Positions 34,564-45,638 of a stretch of DNA of 64,000 nt are shown piece after piece. This DNA is from Ricinus communis (lineage: Eukaryota; Streptophyta; Magnoliopsida; Malpighiales; Euphorbiaceae). Location: the NCBI RefSeq assembly GCF_019578655.1, contig NC_063261.1, forward strand, positions 5,092,446 through 5,156,445, read 5' to 3'. A program made the translations under genes and the position numbers. The notes beneath the pieces were generated by a model. The model saw nothing but the letters and a program-made list of their open reading frames with translations, had not been told where the DNA came from and searched no databases. Numbering within the stretch: the first letter of the stretch is position 1; the number at the start of each line of letters is the position of its first letter.

Positions 34564-36542
34564 TGTTGGAAAAACACATGCAATGGTGCAGTGGAAGCTC
34601 TAAACATTTCACATCTCATGGAAATTAAGATTACAAGTTGTAATTAAGGATTTAAGTTGAGAAAAGGAAATAACTTTTCCTTTATGAACGTGAAGAACAC
34701 ACAAAAAAAGACTACAACCTTTGAAGAGCAAAACTCGATTCTTGATTGCTGATGATGTTTCTATTAGAGAATCAAATAGAGATTCGAAATTGCAAATCCT
34801 CTAGATTATCTCACATAACCAACCTCAAGTAAAGCTATCCAATCCTTGAAGATGAAGAACTCATTCTCTACTCTCAAGTTTTCTACTATGATAATCTTGT
34901 TATGATAATAAGTATATCGATTATCTCCATTTTTCTTATGATAATAGGAGTAAGAAACTCTCTTATATAGCGTTAATGATTCATAATCCTTAACGCAGTT
35001 GTACAAACACATATCATTACAAAACTCTTTTATGATGACATGTGTCAAACTATATTAACACCACGTGTCAAGCAGTATTAACATATGTCATCATAAAACC
35101 CTTTTGGTGATGACACGTGTCAAGCTGCTTTCCTAACACATGTCATCATAAAACTATTTTGTGATGACACATGTCCAGATGCTTTCTCTACACATGTTAT
35201 CATAAACCCTTTTATGATGACACATGTCAAGCTAATTTCATGACACGTGTCGTCATAAAATTCTTTTGTGATGACACGTGTCAAGCTGTTGTAGAACTAC
35301 ATGTCATTACAAACTCTTTTATGATGGCATGTGTCAAGCTTCTTCAATATATAACACTTATATATTATACATTATCATTAGTTAGATAATTATGGACTTT
35401 TACTTCAGAAGATGCTAGTGTTCCTACTCGAGGTACAAGTCAAGTCCATTGCCATGCTTGAGTTGATCTTAACGTGTGTGACTTTCTAGGTTCATTATTA
35501 ATTGGCAATGGAAATTTAATATTAAACTCTTTAATATTAATTAAAACACTTTAATCAACTAAGAAAATAATTAAATAATTATCCATCAATCGTTTCTATA
35601 AATTATAAGTGACGTCTAACAACATATTATAATTATCCAATTAATAATAAAGGCATTGATCATTCATGAATCCCTTATTTGTGATTACCGTGTAATTAAA
35701 TCATTTCATTGAACAATATCCTGATCAAGTGAGGATCATGGAATAGTCAAATCCACTAACATGATTCTATAACCAAATCCAGGATACATCTCAAGTAAAT
35801 ATGATTAATGTGAAAACTCATTTTCCATTAATTATAATTATATCAGCCAAGGATATCTTAGTCAAGATGTTTTCAAATCACATAGGATATTCTCCTTGTT
35901 TACTCGAGGCAATGGATTCCTTGTTGATGAATACTTACCTCCATGCATATGCAACTAGAGCCACTATCTGCAAGTACCCATTCTAGGTATGAACAGATAC
36001 CTAAAGCATAGGCAAATTCCAATTACATATTTATGAGACAACTCTGTCAGCTCAGGTTTGAGGATTAGTTACATCATCATAACTTAATAATGAATCAGTG
36101 GCTTAAGTCAATCATCCATGTGATTCATTATTTCTTCAAGTCATGTTCAATCCACTCGTCTCACAAGTAACCCATATGATTAACTTAGTAACTCATACTA
36201 AATGGCATGAGACTCACCATCCTATATATATTAGTATCTCATATGAATCATAGGGTTAAACACATTATATTGGTCTTCCAGATTAAAGATATCCAACATT
36301 TAATTCTACAACGAAGAATTATTTTATAATATTTATTCTAAAGATCATCAGTCATTGATATTCTCAATTCTTGAGAATGGAATCTTTAATAAATATTATT
36401 GGACTCATTCAATAATTATATTATGATAAAAATGAATGATAGACAACGGGCATTAAGAAAATGATATTCATTACATAATAATATCACAATGTATGAACCA
36501 AAAAGCAAAAGTCCAATTGGCTTTTAGGACATACATCTAATA
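34564..36542 (+). mobile_element. Copia-type solo LTR in the PMD gene
   Basis: It begins TGTTGGAAAAACACATGCAA and ends ATCTAATA, with terminal CA changed to TA. The TSD is AGGGA at 34559-34563 and 36543-36547. Length 1979 bp. No internal PBS, so a solo LTR is the simplest reading. A Copia origin is inferred from the TGTTGGAAAA start. It carries a G-box-like tandem array. Confidence 0.8.
35028..35340. repeat. tandem array with ACACGTGTC (G-box/ABRE-like) palindromes in the solo LTR
   Basis: About five units of roughly 60 bp read 'ttttgtgatgacacgtgtcaagctg...cacatgtcatcataaaa', each containing ACACGTGTC or close variants and a TGATGACA/TGTCATCA inverted pair. CACGTG is the core recognised by plant bZIP and bHLH factors. 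Confidence 0.85.
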
Positions 36543-38679
36543 AGGGAATGCACTATAATGTTGCAACATTTTCACTGGACTTTCTATTGATGGTTATGCA
36601 TTGATTGCACCCACTAGATATGATTGGCCTGCGTTATGTGAGAGACTGCTTGGTTGCGCCCTACTGCAGAGTCAATTAGAGGGTCATAGCTTCGACTGTC
36701 ATGGATTTGCGCGAATTTTAGCAACATACCACATGAAGCTGACGAAGAAACAGCTTATTGTCATGCTGGAGCTTACATCTTACAACTCATTTCGGGAACC
36801 CTATTTTGTGATAAAAGTACTGGACGAGTATCATTAGTCTACCTACCATATTTAAAAAATATTAGGACTATTCGTCAATATAGTTGGGGAGGTGCATGTT
36901 TGGCATTTTTGTACAAAGAGTTGTGTACTGCATTAAGATATCCTCTTGTTTCACAAATTGGGGGTGCATTCTTTCTACTGCAACTATGGGCATGAGAGAG
37001 ATTTTCATTCATCGCACTGATATTGCATCACCCAAAATCGCATCATGATGCTCCCCTCGAATGGAGGTATCCGATTAATTTAATAATTTTTTAATTGTCT
37101 ACCCAGTTATTTATATACATATTTGATATTCTACCTACATAATAAAATCTAGATGGATCAGTGATCGCATAGTTCATAGAGTAGCCACACATGAGATCAT
37201 GAGATCTGATTTAGGTTTGATGTATTTAGTGGAGAAGAGGTGTGTTCAAACTTATACTTTTACATTCCTACAATATTTAAGTATATTTATATTGTGTATT
37301 TGATTATAAATTATCTTTTTAATATTACATATTTTCTTAATAGATTATATAGGAGTCATACACGCATGAGGTCATTAGTGGCCTTCCAGTTGATTGCTTA
37401 CATGGTCGTGATATATGACGAGCTGTAGTATTGCTAATATATATTCATATCGTTGAATGGAACCAACCTAATAGAGTTTTAAGGTAGGCTTAAAATAACC
37501 AATCCCTAATTCGCCATAATAAACTGAGGCATTACACTTTATCGTGTTACATAATAATATCTTTATCAATTAGGTAGAGCGGCATTCTAGATGGACCGAA
37601 ATATGGAATAATAGAGCTCATTGGATAGTTAACGGAAAACTATCAGATGGACCACTCTATTACCATTTAGAATACATGGAGTGGTATCTATATGTCACAC
37701 GTAGGTGGATCTCATACTGAGATACTGCAATTGGAGCATCGGCCAGTTAACCTCACCTTCAATTTATAATTGTATGCATATATCTGCAATACTATTATTT
37801 ATTATTCTTTTTATAACTTTTATCTAGACTGGTGCACTTAAGCATATTGAGATGACGAACTCCATTGAAACCACACATCGACTTGCTAGGAGTTCTTAGA
37901 GGGCACTAAATGAGGATAGATGTATTGTCACTATGCCTCCCCCACATCCTGCACCTGTTCCCCAGCCATTGCACAAAGATGTGCAGGGTCCTAACATAAA
38001 AGTTCCCCAACCGCCAAGACGTCGACGCAACAGGCACAGAGAAGTACCCATCCCACCTACTACGACATGTGTTCTAATGCCAGAACCAGTCTCATATCAT
38101 AATCAATAGTTTTATGGAGTATCAACTTCATCCACTACTCCTTATGCAACAACTACATCTTCAAATATTGCTATACAATCTCAGCCAAAGTCATTTGCTG
38201 ATCCATTAAACTTTATGGCAGGTTCTTCTGTACCATCATTCTCAGTCACTTTTTCATCATCAAGTCCATTTATAAAGTGGGCTAGAGCTAATTTCACGCC
38301 TTTTTGACATTCTCCTATAACATTTTCGATGGTAAAATCACAATATTTTGACTCACAACTGATGCAAACACCATTAGATATGATGTTGCCATCATTTTTT
38401 CATTCACCATTTCAGTCCTTCGTTCCGATGGCTTCTTATAACTTTCATCAATCGAGTACAATGCCAACAGATACATATGCAACTCCGAGTGATGCTGGAG
38501 ATGTTGATACTGATGCAAATGGTCGCAACGTTATCAATGATGTTGAAGCTAGTCATGATGGTCTTCAACCTATTCAATTGCGTGATCCTTCTTTCATTGA
38601 GATGGACACTACACGTAGAAATGCTCGGAGAGCTAGGGGATTAAGATCAAATGTCTGCCGAAGAAATTGTGGCACATAA

Positions 38680-39352
38680 ATACTATTATTATATATGTAC
38701 TTGACTATTTTATGTAATAATTAAATTAAATTTAATCAGTTATCTTAAATTTTTCCTAACACATGAATTATCATAAAAAATTTGTGAGATATGAAATGGT
38801 TATCTTAATTTTTGTAATAATTAATTTTAATTTAATAGTTATTTCCTAGTATTTAATTGTGTCGTGTAATAATTTATTTTAAATTTATTATAATAATTTA
38901 TATTTTCCTTACCTATAATAATTTTAATTTAATCACGTATTCTAATACATTTTCTACAAATAAAATTTATTAAAATTAAATTAAGATTATAATCATTATT
39001 ATTATATTATTATTATGTGTCTGCCACTGAAACTGATAGACATTTTTATCCGCGACTTCAATTGAATTGTTCACATGAATTGTTTATGGTTTTTTTGTAG
39101 TATATCAAACCTGTGCATGGATTTTTTTTATTATAATTTGAAACCTGATTTTTTATTTTTTTTAAATTATAGGCTTTGTTCGCTATTTGGAATGGTGGAA
39201 AGTCTTGTCTGCCAGTCCAACTGGAGGATAATGCTATCCGCCACTATCCTAATTTGAGAATTATTTCTCAAACTACCCTAAAATTAAAATTTCTTTCACT
39301 TTTATCCTAAATTGATTTTTTTTTCTAAATACCCTAACTAAAGAAAAAGCCC
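38680..39352. other. non-coding right end of the MULE
   Basis: AT-rich sequence, then the diverged right terminal repeat with the words ctgccagtccaactggagg (39211-39230), mirroring the left end at 23790-23830. Confidence 0.6.
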
Positions 39353-39767
39353 CTTGCCATATGGACAGTAATACAATCTAGCAAAAGATTTATCAGCATA
39401 CTGAGCAAACCGTAACAAAAACAGAAGGTTGATAGTCGTTCATACTTTACTTGAATCCAAGAGCACTCCCTCTGTCTTCTTAATCTTCATCTTCCTCTTT
39501 AAGGGCTTGCGAATGTCAACAAGTACACCCTGATGCGCATGTAATTCCTCTGAATGCCATCAAAGTTCTTAGGGTCAAATTCAAGGAAGACCCATATGGA
39601 GTTTTCAATCTTGTTCCCAACTTTTATATTGACATAAAAGCATAAGGAAAGGGATTTCTGTAACTAAGAAATGAGAATTGTTGATCCATATGATCTCAAG
39701 CTCATAAAGAGGATAAAACTGACAATTTCGCACTTAGAGACTGAGCTTGTCATAGATCTTTTCCATG
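39353..39767 (-). pseudogene. LINE-type ORF1 (DUF4283 / CCHC-like), middle third
   Basis: The minus strand encodes NKIENSIWVFLEFDPKNFDG, IQRNYMRIRV, VDIRKPLKRKMKIKKTEG and then KYERLSTFCF with a degraded knuckle, running to ARLYYCPYGK at the MULE boundary. These are conserved features of the ORF1 protein of plant L1-type LINEs. There are frameshifts. The 5' side is cut by the hAT element and the 3' side by the MULE. Confidence 0.78.
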
Positions 39768-39775
39768 GTGTCTAG
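39768..39775. repeat. 8-bp target-site duplication of the hAT element (left)
   Basis: GTGTCTAG; the right copy is at 42879-42886 and the match extends one more base (T). Confidence 0.8.
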
Positions 39776-40428
39776 TAGGGTTGAGCACGGATTGGTCCAA
39801 TTCGATTATTTATAAATCATCAGTACCATACCAAATCTCGGTTATTTTAAAATTGAAGGTACCAGTACCGTACCAAACATAAAATGATCCAATACCGTAT
39901 TGTACCAATTTTACGGTTCAATACAGTTCGGTTCGGTGCTATTTTCGGTTCTAAAAAATTTAAAAAATACAACTTTAATCTCTTCTTTAATCAAATACAT
40001 TTAGAGAAAATATGATTACCAACCTAAAAAAAGTAGCATGAAAATCTGAATTAAAATTGCAATTACTTTCTTGAACAACCTGTTTCGCAATTCAATCACT
40101 TGCAAATACAATAATTCATTCAATATTCAAATACAAACCATTAAAATATATATTACTGCTAGCATAAAAATATTTTACAGATGGCAATCATTAAAATAAA
40201 TAAATTTACAAACTTTATGTAGCACTAAAATACATGTCCAAAATTAGGAAAGGAATGTTATTATCTCCCCTCAAAATTAGCACTCCACATTTAATTTTGG
40301 CATAAGGGACTCACCAATCTCAGGATCTTGAATAATTTCTATAATAAAAATAAAAAATTACGTCAATAAGACTTAACAACATCAATAATAAACAAACATA
40401 TGTAAGAAGTAAAGAAATGTTACCTTAC

Positions 40429-40565
40429 TCTATGTTTTCAATATCCTCTATTGATTCTTCTAGTTGGATATGTTTATTTGAACTTCTAAGCCAATCTTGG
40501 CAACAAATGAGGACCTCCGCTGTTGTAGGAAGTAAAGAACTTCTATATTGTTAAAAGATATTTTG
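40429..40565 (-). pseudogene. hAT transposase C-terminal end
   Basis: The frame reads RSSLLPTTAEVLICCQDWLR and then SSNKHIQLEESIEDIENIE before a stop. This is the end of the hAT dimerisation region, where family members have S-L-x-P-x-T-V-E-A-L-I-C-x-Q-D-W. The rest of the gene is absent. Confidence 0.8.
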
Positions 40566-41076
40566 ACAATTTTTTCTCAAGTTTTGTTTGATTCTTTTTA
40601 AAAAAAATTAAATTTATAAATATAATTTAATATTTAGTTTTATATTTTAATATTAATTTATAATATTTTAAAAGTTGATAAATTAATTATTTCTAAATAT
40701 TTAATTTTAAAGTTTTATTAGTATAATAATATAAAAATTATTTTTAAAATATTTATTTCTTAATTTTAATATTTATATAAATTAATACTTTTTGTATAAT
40801 TAATATTATTATTCTTAAAATAAAAATATTATATAATTAAAAATTAATTTATTAATAAATATAGTGTAAATAATATTATATTTATATAATAATATATTTT
40901 TATAATTTTTATTAATTTATATAACTTTTTATTAAATTAAGTAATTTTTTAATTAACTTGTCAAAAATTTCTAGATAGTAAATAAATTTTAAATAATACT
41001 AGATTACTAGTATCAATATACTATGTGACATATTAATATATATAACTTGTATTTTTTATAGAGTATAAAGTATATT
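40566..41076. other. AT-rich non-coding sequence in the hAT element
   Basis: Very AT-rich, low complexity. Nothing else seen. Confidence 0.6.
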
Positions 41077-42485
41077 TGATAGGTGCTACTTCATGTTAGC
41101 TACAATCTAAGGCAGTGTACCTATCGATGCAGTCTAGCACTAATGGCGAGTATCAAGGTCGTATTCCTCGGGAAAGTGAAAGCCTAGAGTTACTCCTTTG
41201 TTCTTTGTTATATTAACCTAAAATTAGCGATAAATAATTTCTAAACTAACTAATAGCTACAAGCTAAGTCCTAAGGGAAATGCAAAAGTGATTGATAAAC
41301 GAAATAATCAAGACAAGAAGACAAACCCAAAGGGAATCTAAACTAATTGGCAATCAAACAAAAGATAAAGGATCAGTGAGTCTAATTATGCTACCCGTGG
41401 ACGAATTCTTAACCGAATTTGGTTTCTCTCTCGAGATAACCGAATTCCTAAACCTAATAACCTAAAGTTGGAATCTCTTCCTAACGATTGATTCTTAAAT
41501 TAGCATTAAGCTTTAATCCGCCTCTATTAAGCTTTGTTAATTCTTAATCCGGCTAGTTAATTATCCTTATCTCTAAGCGATTATTAACCAGTTCTTGCTA
41601 TTCAAAATTTCAATTGCCAAATGGACTTCTCAATCACATAAAGCAATCTAACCACACAATTCACAACGTCTCATGAATAATGCATTATCTTATTAATACT
41701 GAAAGCAAGAAGAATACAAAACTAATCCAACAATATAATACTAAGCCAACATAGTAAAGAAATCCCAATGGATTTAATCAATCTAGCTAATCATGTTCAT
41801 TATCAAAATACACAAGAATTCAATTACAACAATGAGCAAAGGTAGAGAAAACCCGATTACACCCTTGGATGAGAGTAAACAACCCCAAATCCTTTTGCTC
41901 CACTTGAATCGATTCTTGTTCCTCTTGCTCGATTTGAAAATCAATCAACGAACCTCGCCCAATCTTTGATCTTTGAAGGGAATCCGATTGAAACCATGAT
42001 CCAAGTCTCCTTTTCTCTTGGTTTCAGCTCAAAAAACCCTTAAGGAAAGAAAAATTAGGGTTTGGGACGTTCTAACCCTAGCCGCCTCCTTCTTTTCCTC
42101 TCTTAGTTCTTTTAATTAATACCACATGTCGCCTCCAACACGGCCGTGATGGGGACATGGGCTGGTGTTCCTGGCCGTGTTACTCTCTGTGGCCGTGCTC
42201 CCTAAAAGCTTCTTTTTCTTTCATGTTTGACGCATCCAACACGGCCGTGTTGGTGGCCGTGTTGGTAACACGGCCGTGTTAACCTTCCACATGGGCATAC
42301 TTAGCTTGTTTCGGCTTTGACGTCCAATTATGCTCCAATTCTTTCCTTTATCATCCTTTGACTTCTTTTGGACCTAATGCACACAAACATACGTATAGGG
42401 TGAGTGTTGAGACTAATGCACATCCAAATGTCCATAAAATCAATCTTAAAAACTCCATTCAGATGTGTGTATTTTACGCACATCA
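41077..42485 (-). repeat. Athila-like solo LTR
   Basis: Same family as the LTRs of element A ('aatctaaggcagtg' at 41103). Outer ends are TGATAGG and GCACATCA, flanked by TSD ATATT (41072-41076 and 42486-42490). 1409 bp. The GC-rich block at 42140-42290 has the palindrome AACACGGCCGTGTT, a variant of the stem-loop in other copies. Confidence 0.88.
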
Positions 42486-42878
42486 ATATTATAATATTAT
42501 AATTATTTTTAATATGTATTATTTTTTGTATTTCGATAACAATTGCTTGAATTATATAAATGATAAATATAAAATAATTTTTTATAGAGTATGTATTATT
42601 TTTTTAATATATGTATTATTTATATAATATAAATAATTATTTATAAATATATGTAAAAAATTCGGTTCTACGGTTTGGTCCGGATCAGTACAAGTACAAG
42701 ACGGATCGGTTCTGGTATGGTTACGGTACGGTTTTTACTAATGAACCAGTACCATACCGTAATAGTAAAAAAATTCGGATCGGTTCAATTCGGTTATAAA
42801 AGATTTCGGTTTTTTTGGTTCTGGTACTTTTTGGTACGGTTATTCGGTTCGGACGGAAATCACCGAGATCCATGCTCA

Positions 42879-43076
42879 GTGTCTAGTGCAACCATCAAAC
42901 TAGAGACTAAAGTAGGGCTCGACAAAACAGAAAGTATCATGGTATGTCGTCCTTCCCTGAAATGGAACTTTTATACTGGAGTAAGAACTACCATGAAAGT
43001 CGATCTATTACGGAAACTTGTACCCAAAACTGAACTTCGTTTAGTTGTACCTTCGACTGTTACTGGAAAGAAGATA
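42879..43076 (-). pseudogene. possible N-terminal part of the LINE-type ORF1
   Basis: With the hAT element removed, a minus-strand frame (LMVALDTMEKIYDKLSL) continues into the segment at 39767, interrupted by one stop. The upstream part does not show clear family motifs, so it may instead be the sequence into which the LINE inserted. It ends at a Copia LTR. Confidence 0.35.
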
Positions 43077-44160
43077 TGCTGGATTATAGGAATGATATTT
43101 GCCATTATAAGATCGTATATGTATAATTCAATGATTGTAATTGATACTGTATATTTAGTTTCCTAGAATAACTTGGCCAATGTACTGTATAAATTCATGT
43201 TCTCTCTTTGAAGTATATACATACAAAAATTATCTCAATATTTAGTTATTTTTTATGGTATCAGAGCATCATACCTGGTGACTTTTTTCAAATGCTTCCG
43301 CAATCTTTATAGCTACTACCATGGAAGATAAAGGCAATAATGGAAAAGAATCAACATCGTCTAAAGCTACTATCGAAGTCTCAGACTCTAAAATTTACAT
43401 CACAGACCACCCGGGTGTGGTACTTGTCTCTAAGGTACTCGAAGGAGACAACTATAGCACGTGGAGTCGAGCTATGCAAATTGGCTTGAGTGCCAAAAAC
43501 AAGATTGGCTTTGTCACAGGATAAACAAGTCTCCTTCTCCAACAAACACTAGTTTTAATTCCTCGAAACGATGCAACAACATGGTTTTATCTTGGATATT
43601 AAATTCAATTCATCCGAACATAACCAGCAGTGTGATCTACTAGGGCACCGCAACAGAGGTTTGGGCAGATCTGCAAGAACAATATTCTCAAGGAAACGAT
43701 TCGAGAATTTATCAAATTAAACAAGATATCGTGAAACACTGGCAGGGACAACAATCTGTTTCGGTCTATTACACAAAGCTTAAAGCTCTATGGGATGAAC
43801 TCTCATCCTATCATGAGGCGTTATCTTGCTCATGTGGAGGATTGGAGAGACTTAACCAGGGAGATGCAAAGGAGAAGATCATGCAATTTGTTATGGGATT
43901 AAATGATAGTTATGCAGCCATTTGCGGAAAAATCTTGTTGATGCAGCCTCTACCTGATACGCGACGAGTTTATTCACTTGTTCTTCAACAAGAAAAACAA
44001 GTTGAAGTCTCTTCAGTCATGGGAACATGAACCACTATGCCATGATTGTAGATTAAAACAGCAAGACAACTCAAGCACATCAAGTTAAAGAAAGAAAAGG
44101 ACAGTTGCACTGCTCTTACTGTAACCGTGATAATAATAACATTGAAAAGTGCTCGACTCG
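43077..44160 (+). mobile_element. Copia 5' end: short LTR, PBS and gag
   Basis: The LTR is inferred from TGCTGGATTATAGG (43077) to about 43255, with a TATA-like TGTATAAATTC near 43182. The PBS TGGTATCAGAGC follows at 43256, then gag. The element is cut by a LINE at about 44165, and no 3' LTR lies in the window. Confidence 0.78.
43321..44160 (+). pseudogene. Copia gag (UBN2-like)
   Basis: ATG 43321 opens MEDKGNNGKESTSSK and the conserved HPGVVLVSKVLEGDNYSTWS and KNKIGFVTG, then a stop at 43522. After frame changes it continues MVLSWILNSIHPNI, IYQIKQDIV, VSVYYTKLKALWDELSSYHE, CSCGG, MQFVMGLNDSYAAICGKIL and YSLVLQQEKQVE to 44027, and the start of a zinc knuckle (CSYCNRDN, about 44120). Structure and order are as in plant Copia gag. 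Truncated by the LINE. Confidence 0.88.
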
Positions 44161-44164
44161 GCTC

Positions 44165-44887
44165 ATAAGAAGGTCTGTGAGTATTGGATTGATGGAACTG
44201 GTTGGAATTGGTCTGTTATCAATCCTTTACTGCTTGACCATATTGCAAATAATTAGCAGCCTTTATTTTGTGAGAGGATGATTCTTTAGAGGACTCTCTC
44301 TGTTGGGGTCCTTCGGCTAGTGGTCTTTTCTCTGTTAAGACTACTTATGATCTGGCTATACACAGGAGTTCCCCTATTACAACTTCTGATAAGGCCTGGG
44401 TGAAAATCTGGAAGGTTGAGGCCCCACAGAGATATTGGGCATTCTTATGGTTAGTCAAACATGATAAAATTATGTGTTATGCTGAGAGTGTTAAGAAAGA
44501 CTTCTTTTCCATCCCGTGGTGTTCTTTTTGTCCTAGTATCACTGAAGATTTGGACCATCTCTTTCGTACTTGTCCTCGGGTATCTCCTATCTGGGCTAAG
44601 CTTATTTCTCGTCCGGAGCTCCAAACAAAACAGAACATGTCTTCTTTAAACTGGTTTGATTACAACTTTTCTCATCGATTCTCTCAGACTTTTTTAGATT
44701 AGAACAAAGCTGCTAACTTCCTAGCTAACGAGGCTCTTAATCATGCTCGTGGGATTAATATTTTGCAGAATCCTCCTATAGGCATTAGCCTAGGCGAGTT
44801 TTGCCTAGTGCCTTTTAGTGTTTTCTTTTTTTGTTTTTTTGTTATTTTATCTGGGTCCCCCTTCTCTAGTATCAAAAAAAAAAAAAA
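44165..44887 (+). mobile_element. 5'-truncated LINE with poly(A) tail
   Basis: It encodes GWNWSVINPLLLDHI, then WVKIWKVEAPQRYWAFLWLV and the zinc-binding motif CSFCPSITEDLDHLFRTCPR (RT zinc-binding domain, C-x2-C...H-x4-C). After a stop it continues NKAANFLANEALNHARGI, the end of the LINE RNase H. A 3' UTR and a poly(A) run at 44874-44887 finish it. It was inserted in the Copia gag. The TSD was not resolved. Confidence 0.88.
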
Positions 44888-45638
44888 CTAGTTACTTCTG
44901 TAACTATGATTAGTACAAGTAACATTTAAAATTTATGTTTATTCAATCTATTGAATATTCTAATTTACAAATTAGCTCGTATGTCATTATTTTTTTAATC
45001 TGAGCTTAACTCGTTTTTTAGATAAAAAAAAATTATTTAGACTTGATATATGTCTCTAACCATATATTAAATGGATAAATAATTGATACATTTATTTATT
45101 AAAAAATATATGCATACACTTGGTGTATGTTTTCAACTATATATCAAAACCAATAAATAGACCAAACATATAAATGATTAATACATTCATTTATTGAAAA
45201 TTTTTTACCTAGATTTGCTCTATGTCTTCATCTATACACCAAAACATATGATTAATATATATATTCATTGTTTGTCATATTTCTCGTATTTTAAATAATA
45301 AAACATATGTCAATTATTAAATAACAAAGTAGAATCAATAGCAGCCTTGGATCATAAAAATTTATGGCCGCAGTCAAGCTCAAAATGCAAGAAATAGCAT
45401 CTCCAAACAAAAAGATTAAGAAAAGTTGCTAGTACTATAACCAGATCACAATTGTTTTAGATGAATAGTTTCAGATGTTGGAAGAGAAGTATTAAAACTA
45501 CCAAAAAGACTAATGCTACTAATCATGTGTGCCAAAAGCAATACAATGAATCATCGGATAAAGTATTATATTTCCAGAATCCAACATTAAGTAGCTACTG
45601 ATATAAAAGCAAGCAAGCAAGAAAAGATCAGTCAGTCA
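44888..45638. other. intergenic sequence downstream of the CDK-like gene
   Basis: AT-rich, with loose repeats of 'tatgtcttcaactatatatcaaaa' between 45040 and 45260. No gene seen. The last ~200 bases probably include the CDK-like 3' UTR. Confidence 0.6.

Larger units (their letters stand above)
34150..38679 (+). pseudogene. plant mobile domain (PMD) gene inside the MULE, interrupted by a solo LTR
   Basis: The N-terminal part (about 34168-34563) contains RDYTQPGPLDLSLLYLQ, then, after an intron-like gap, LDDRLQDILR and QLDGHLITALVDRWRTETHT. Downstream of the solo LTR, 36548 onward gives ECTIMLQ, GLSIDGYALIAPTRYDWPAL and CERLLG, then VYLPYLKNIRTIRQYSWGGA and FFLLQLWA. These match the plant mobile domain known from MAIN/MAIL proteins and from transposons. 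Further on are VNGKLSDGPLYYHLEYMEWY (about 37630-37690) and a Pro/Ser/Thr-rich tail (37930-38679) ending in a basic RRNARRARGLR and a terminal CGT. Several frameshifts and stops. Removing the solo LTR and one TSD restores the frame across the insertion point. Confidence 0.78.
23646..39352 (+). mobile_element. large Mutator-like element with transposase, plant-mobile-domain gene and extra ORFs
   Basis: Both ends begin GGGCTTTTTCTT in inverted orientation (23646 and 39352), followed by about 180 bases of diverged terminal repeat including GTTGGACTGGC-like words. A 9-bp TSD flanks it, as expected for Mutator superfamily elements. Cargo on the plus strand is an unrecognised ORF (25793-26290), mudrA-type transposase (26355-31960), unrecognised ORFs (32173-33220) and a plant-mobile-domain gene (34150-38679). 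One further ORF lies on the minus strand. Two solo LTRs were inserted later. Without those inserts it is about 10.6 kb. All coding parts are decayed. Confidence 0.85.
39776..42878 (-). mobile_element. hAT transposon, mostly deleted, carrying a solo LTR
   Basis: The left end TAGGGTTGAGCACGGAT and the right end (reverse complement TGAGCATGGAT) form an imperfect inverted repeat. They are followed by subterminal repeats of 'cggttcggt/ggtaccgtacc' type at both ends (39820-39960 and 42660-42860). An 8-bp TSD flanks it. Only the end of the transposase remains (40430-40565). The right terminus lacks the six outermost bases seen on the left. Confidence 0.8.

Noticed and set aside
42358..42627. Plus-strand ORF of 89 codons
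   Set aside because: It crosses the end of the solo LTR into AT-rich hAT sequence; no motif.
42675..43166. Plus-strand ORF of 163 codons
   Set aside because: It starts in the hAT subterminal repeats, crosses the hAT end and TSD, and ends in a Copia LTR; it is a chance fusion.
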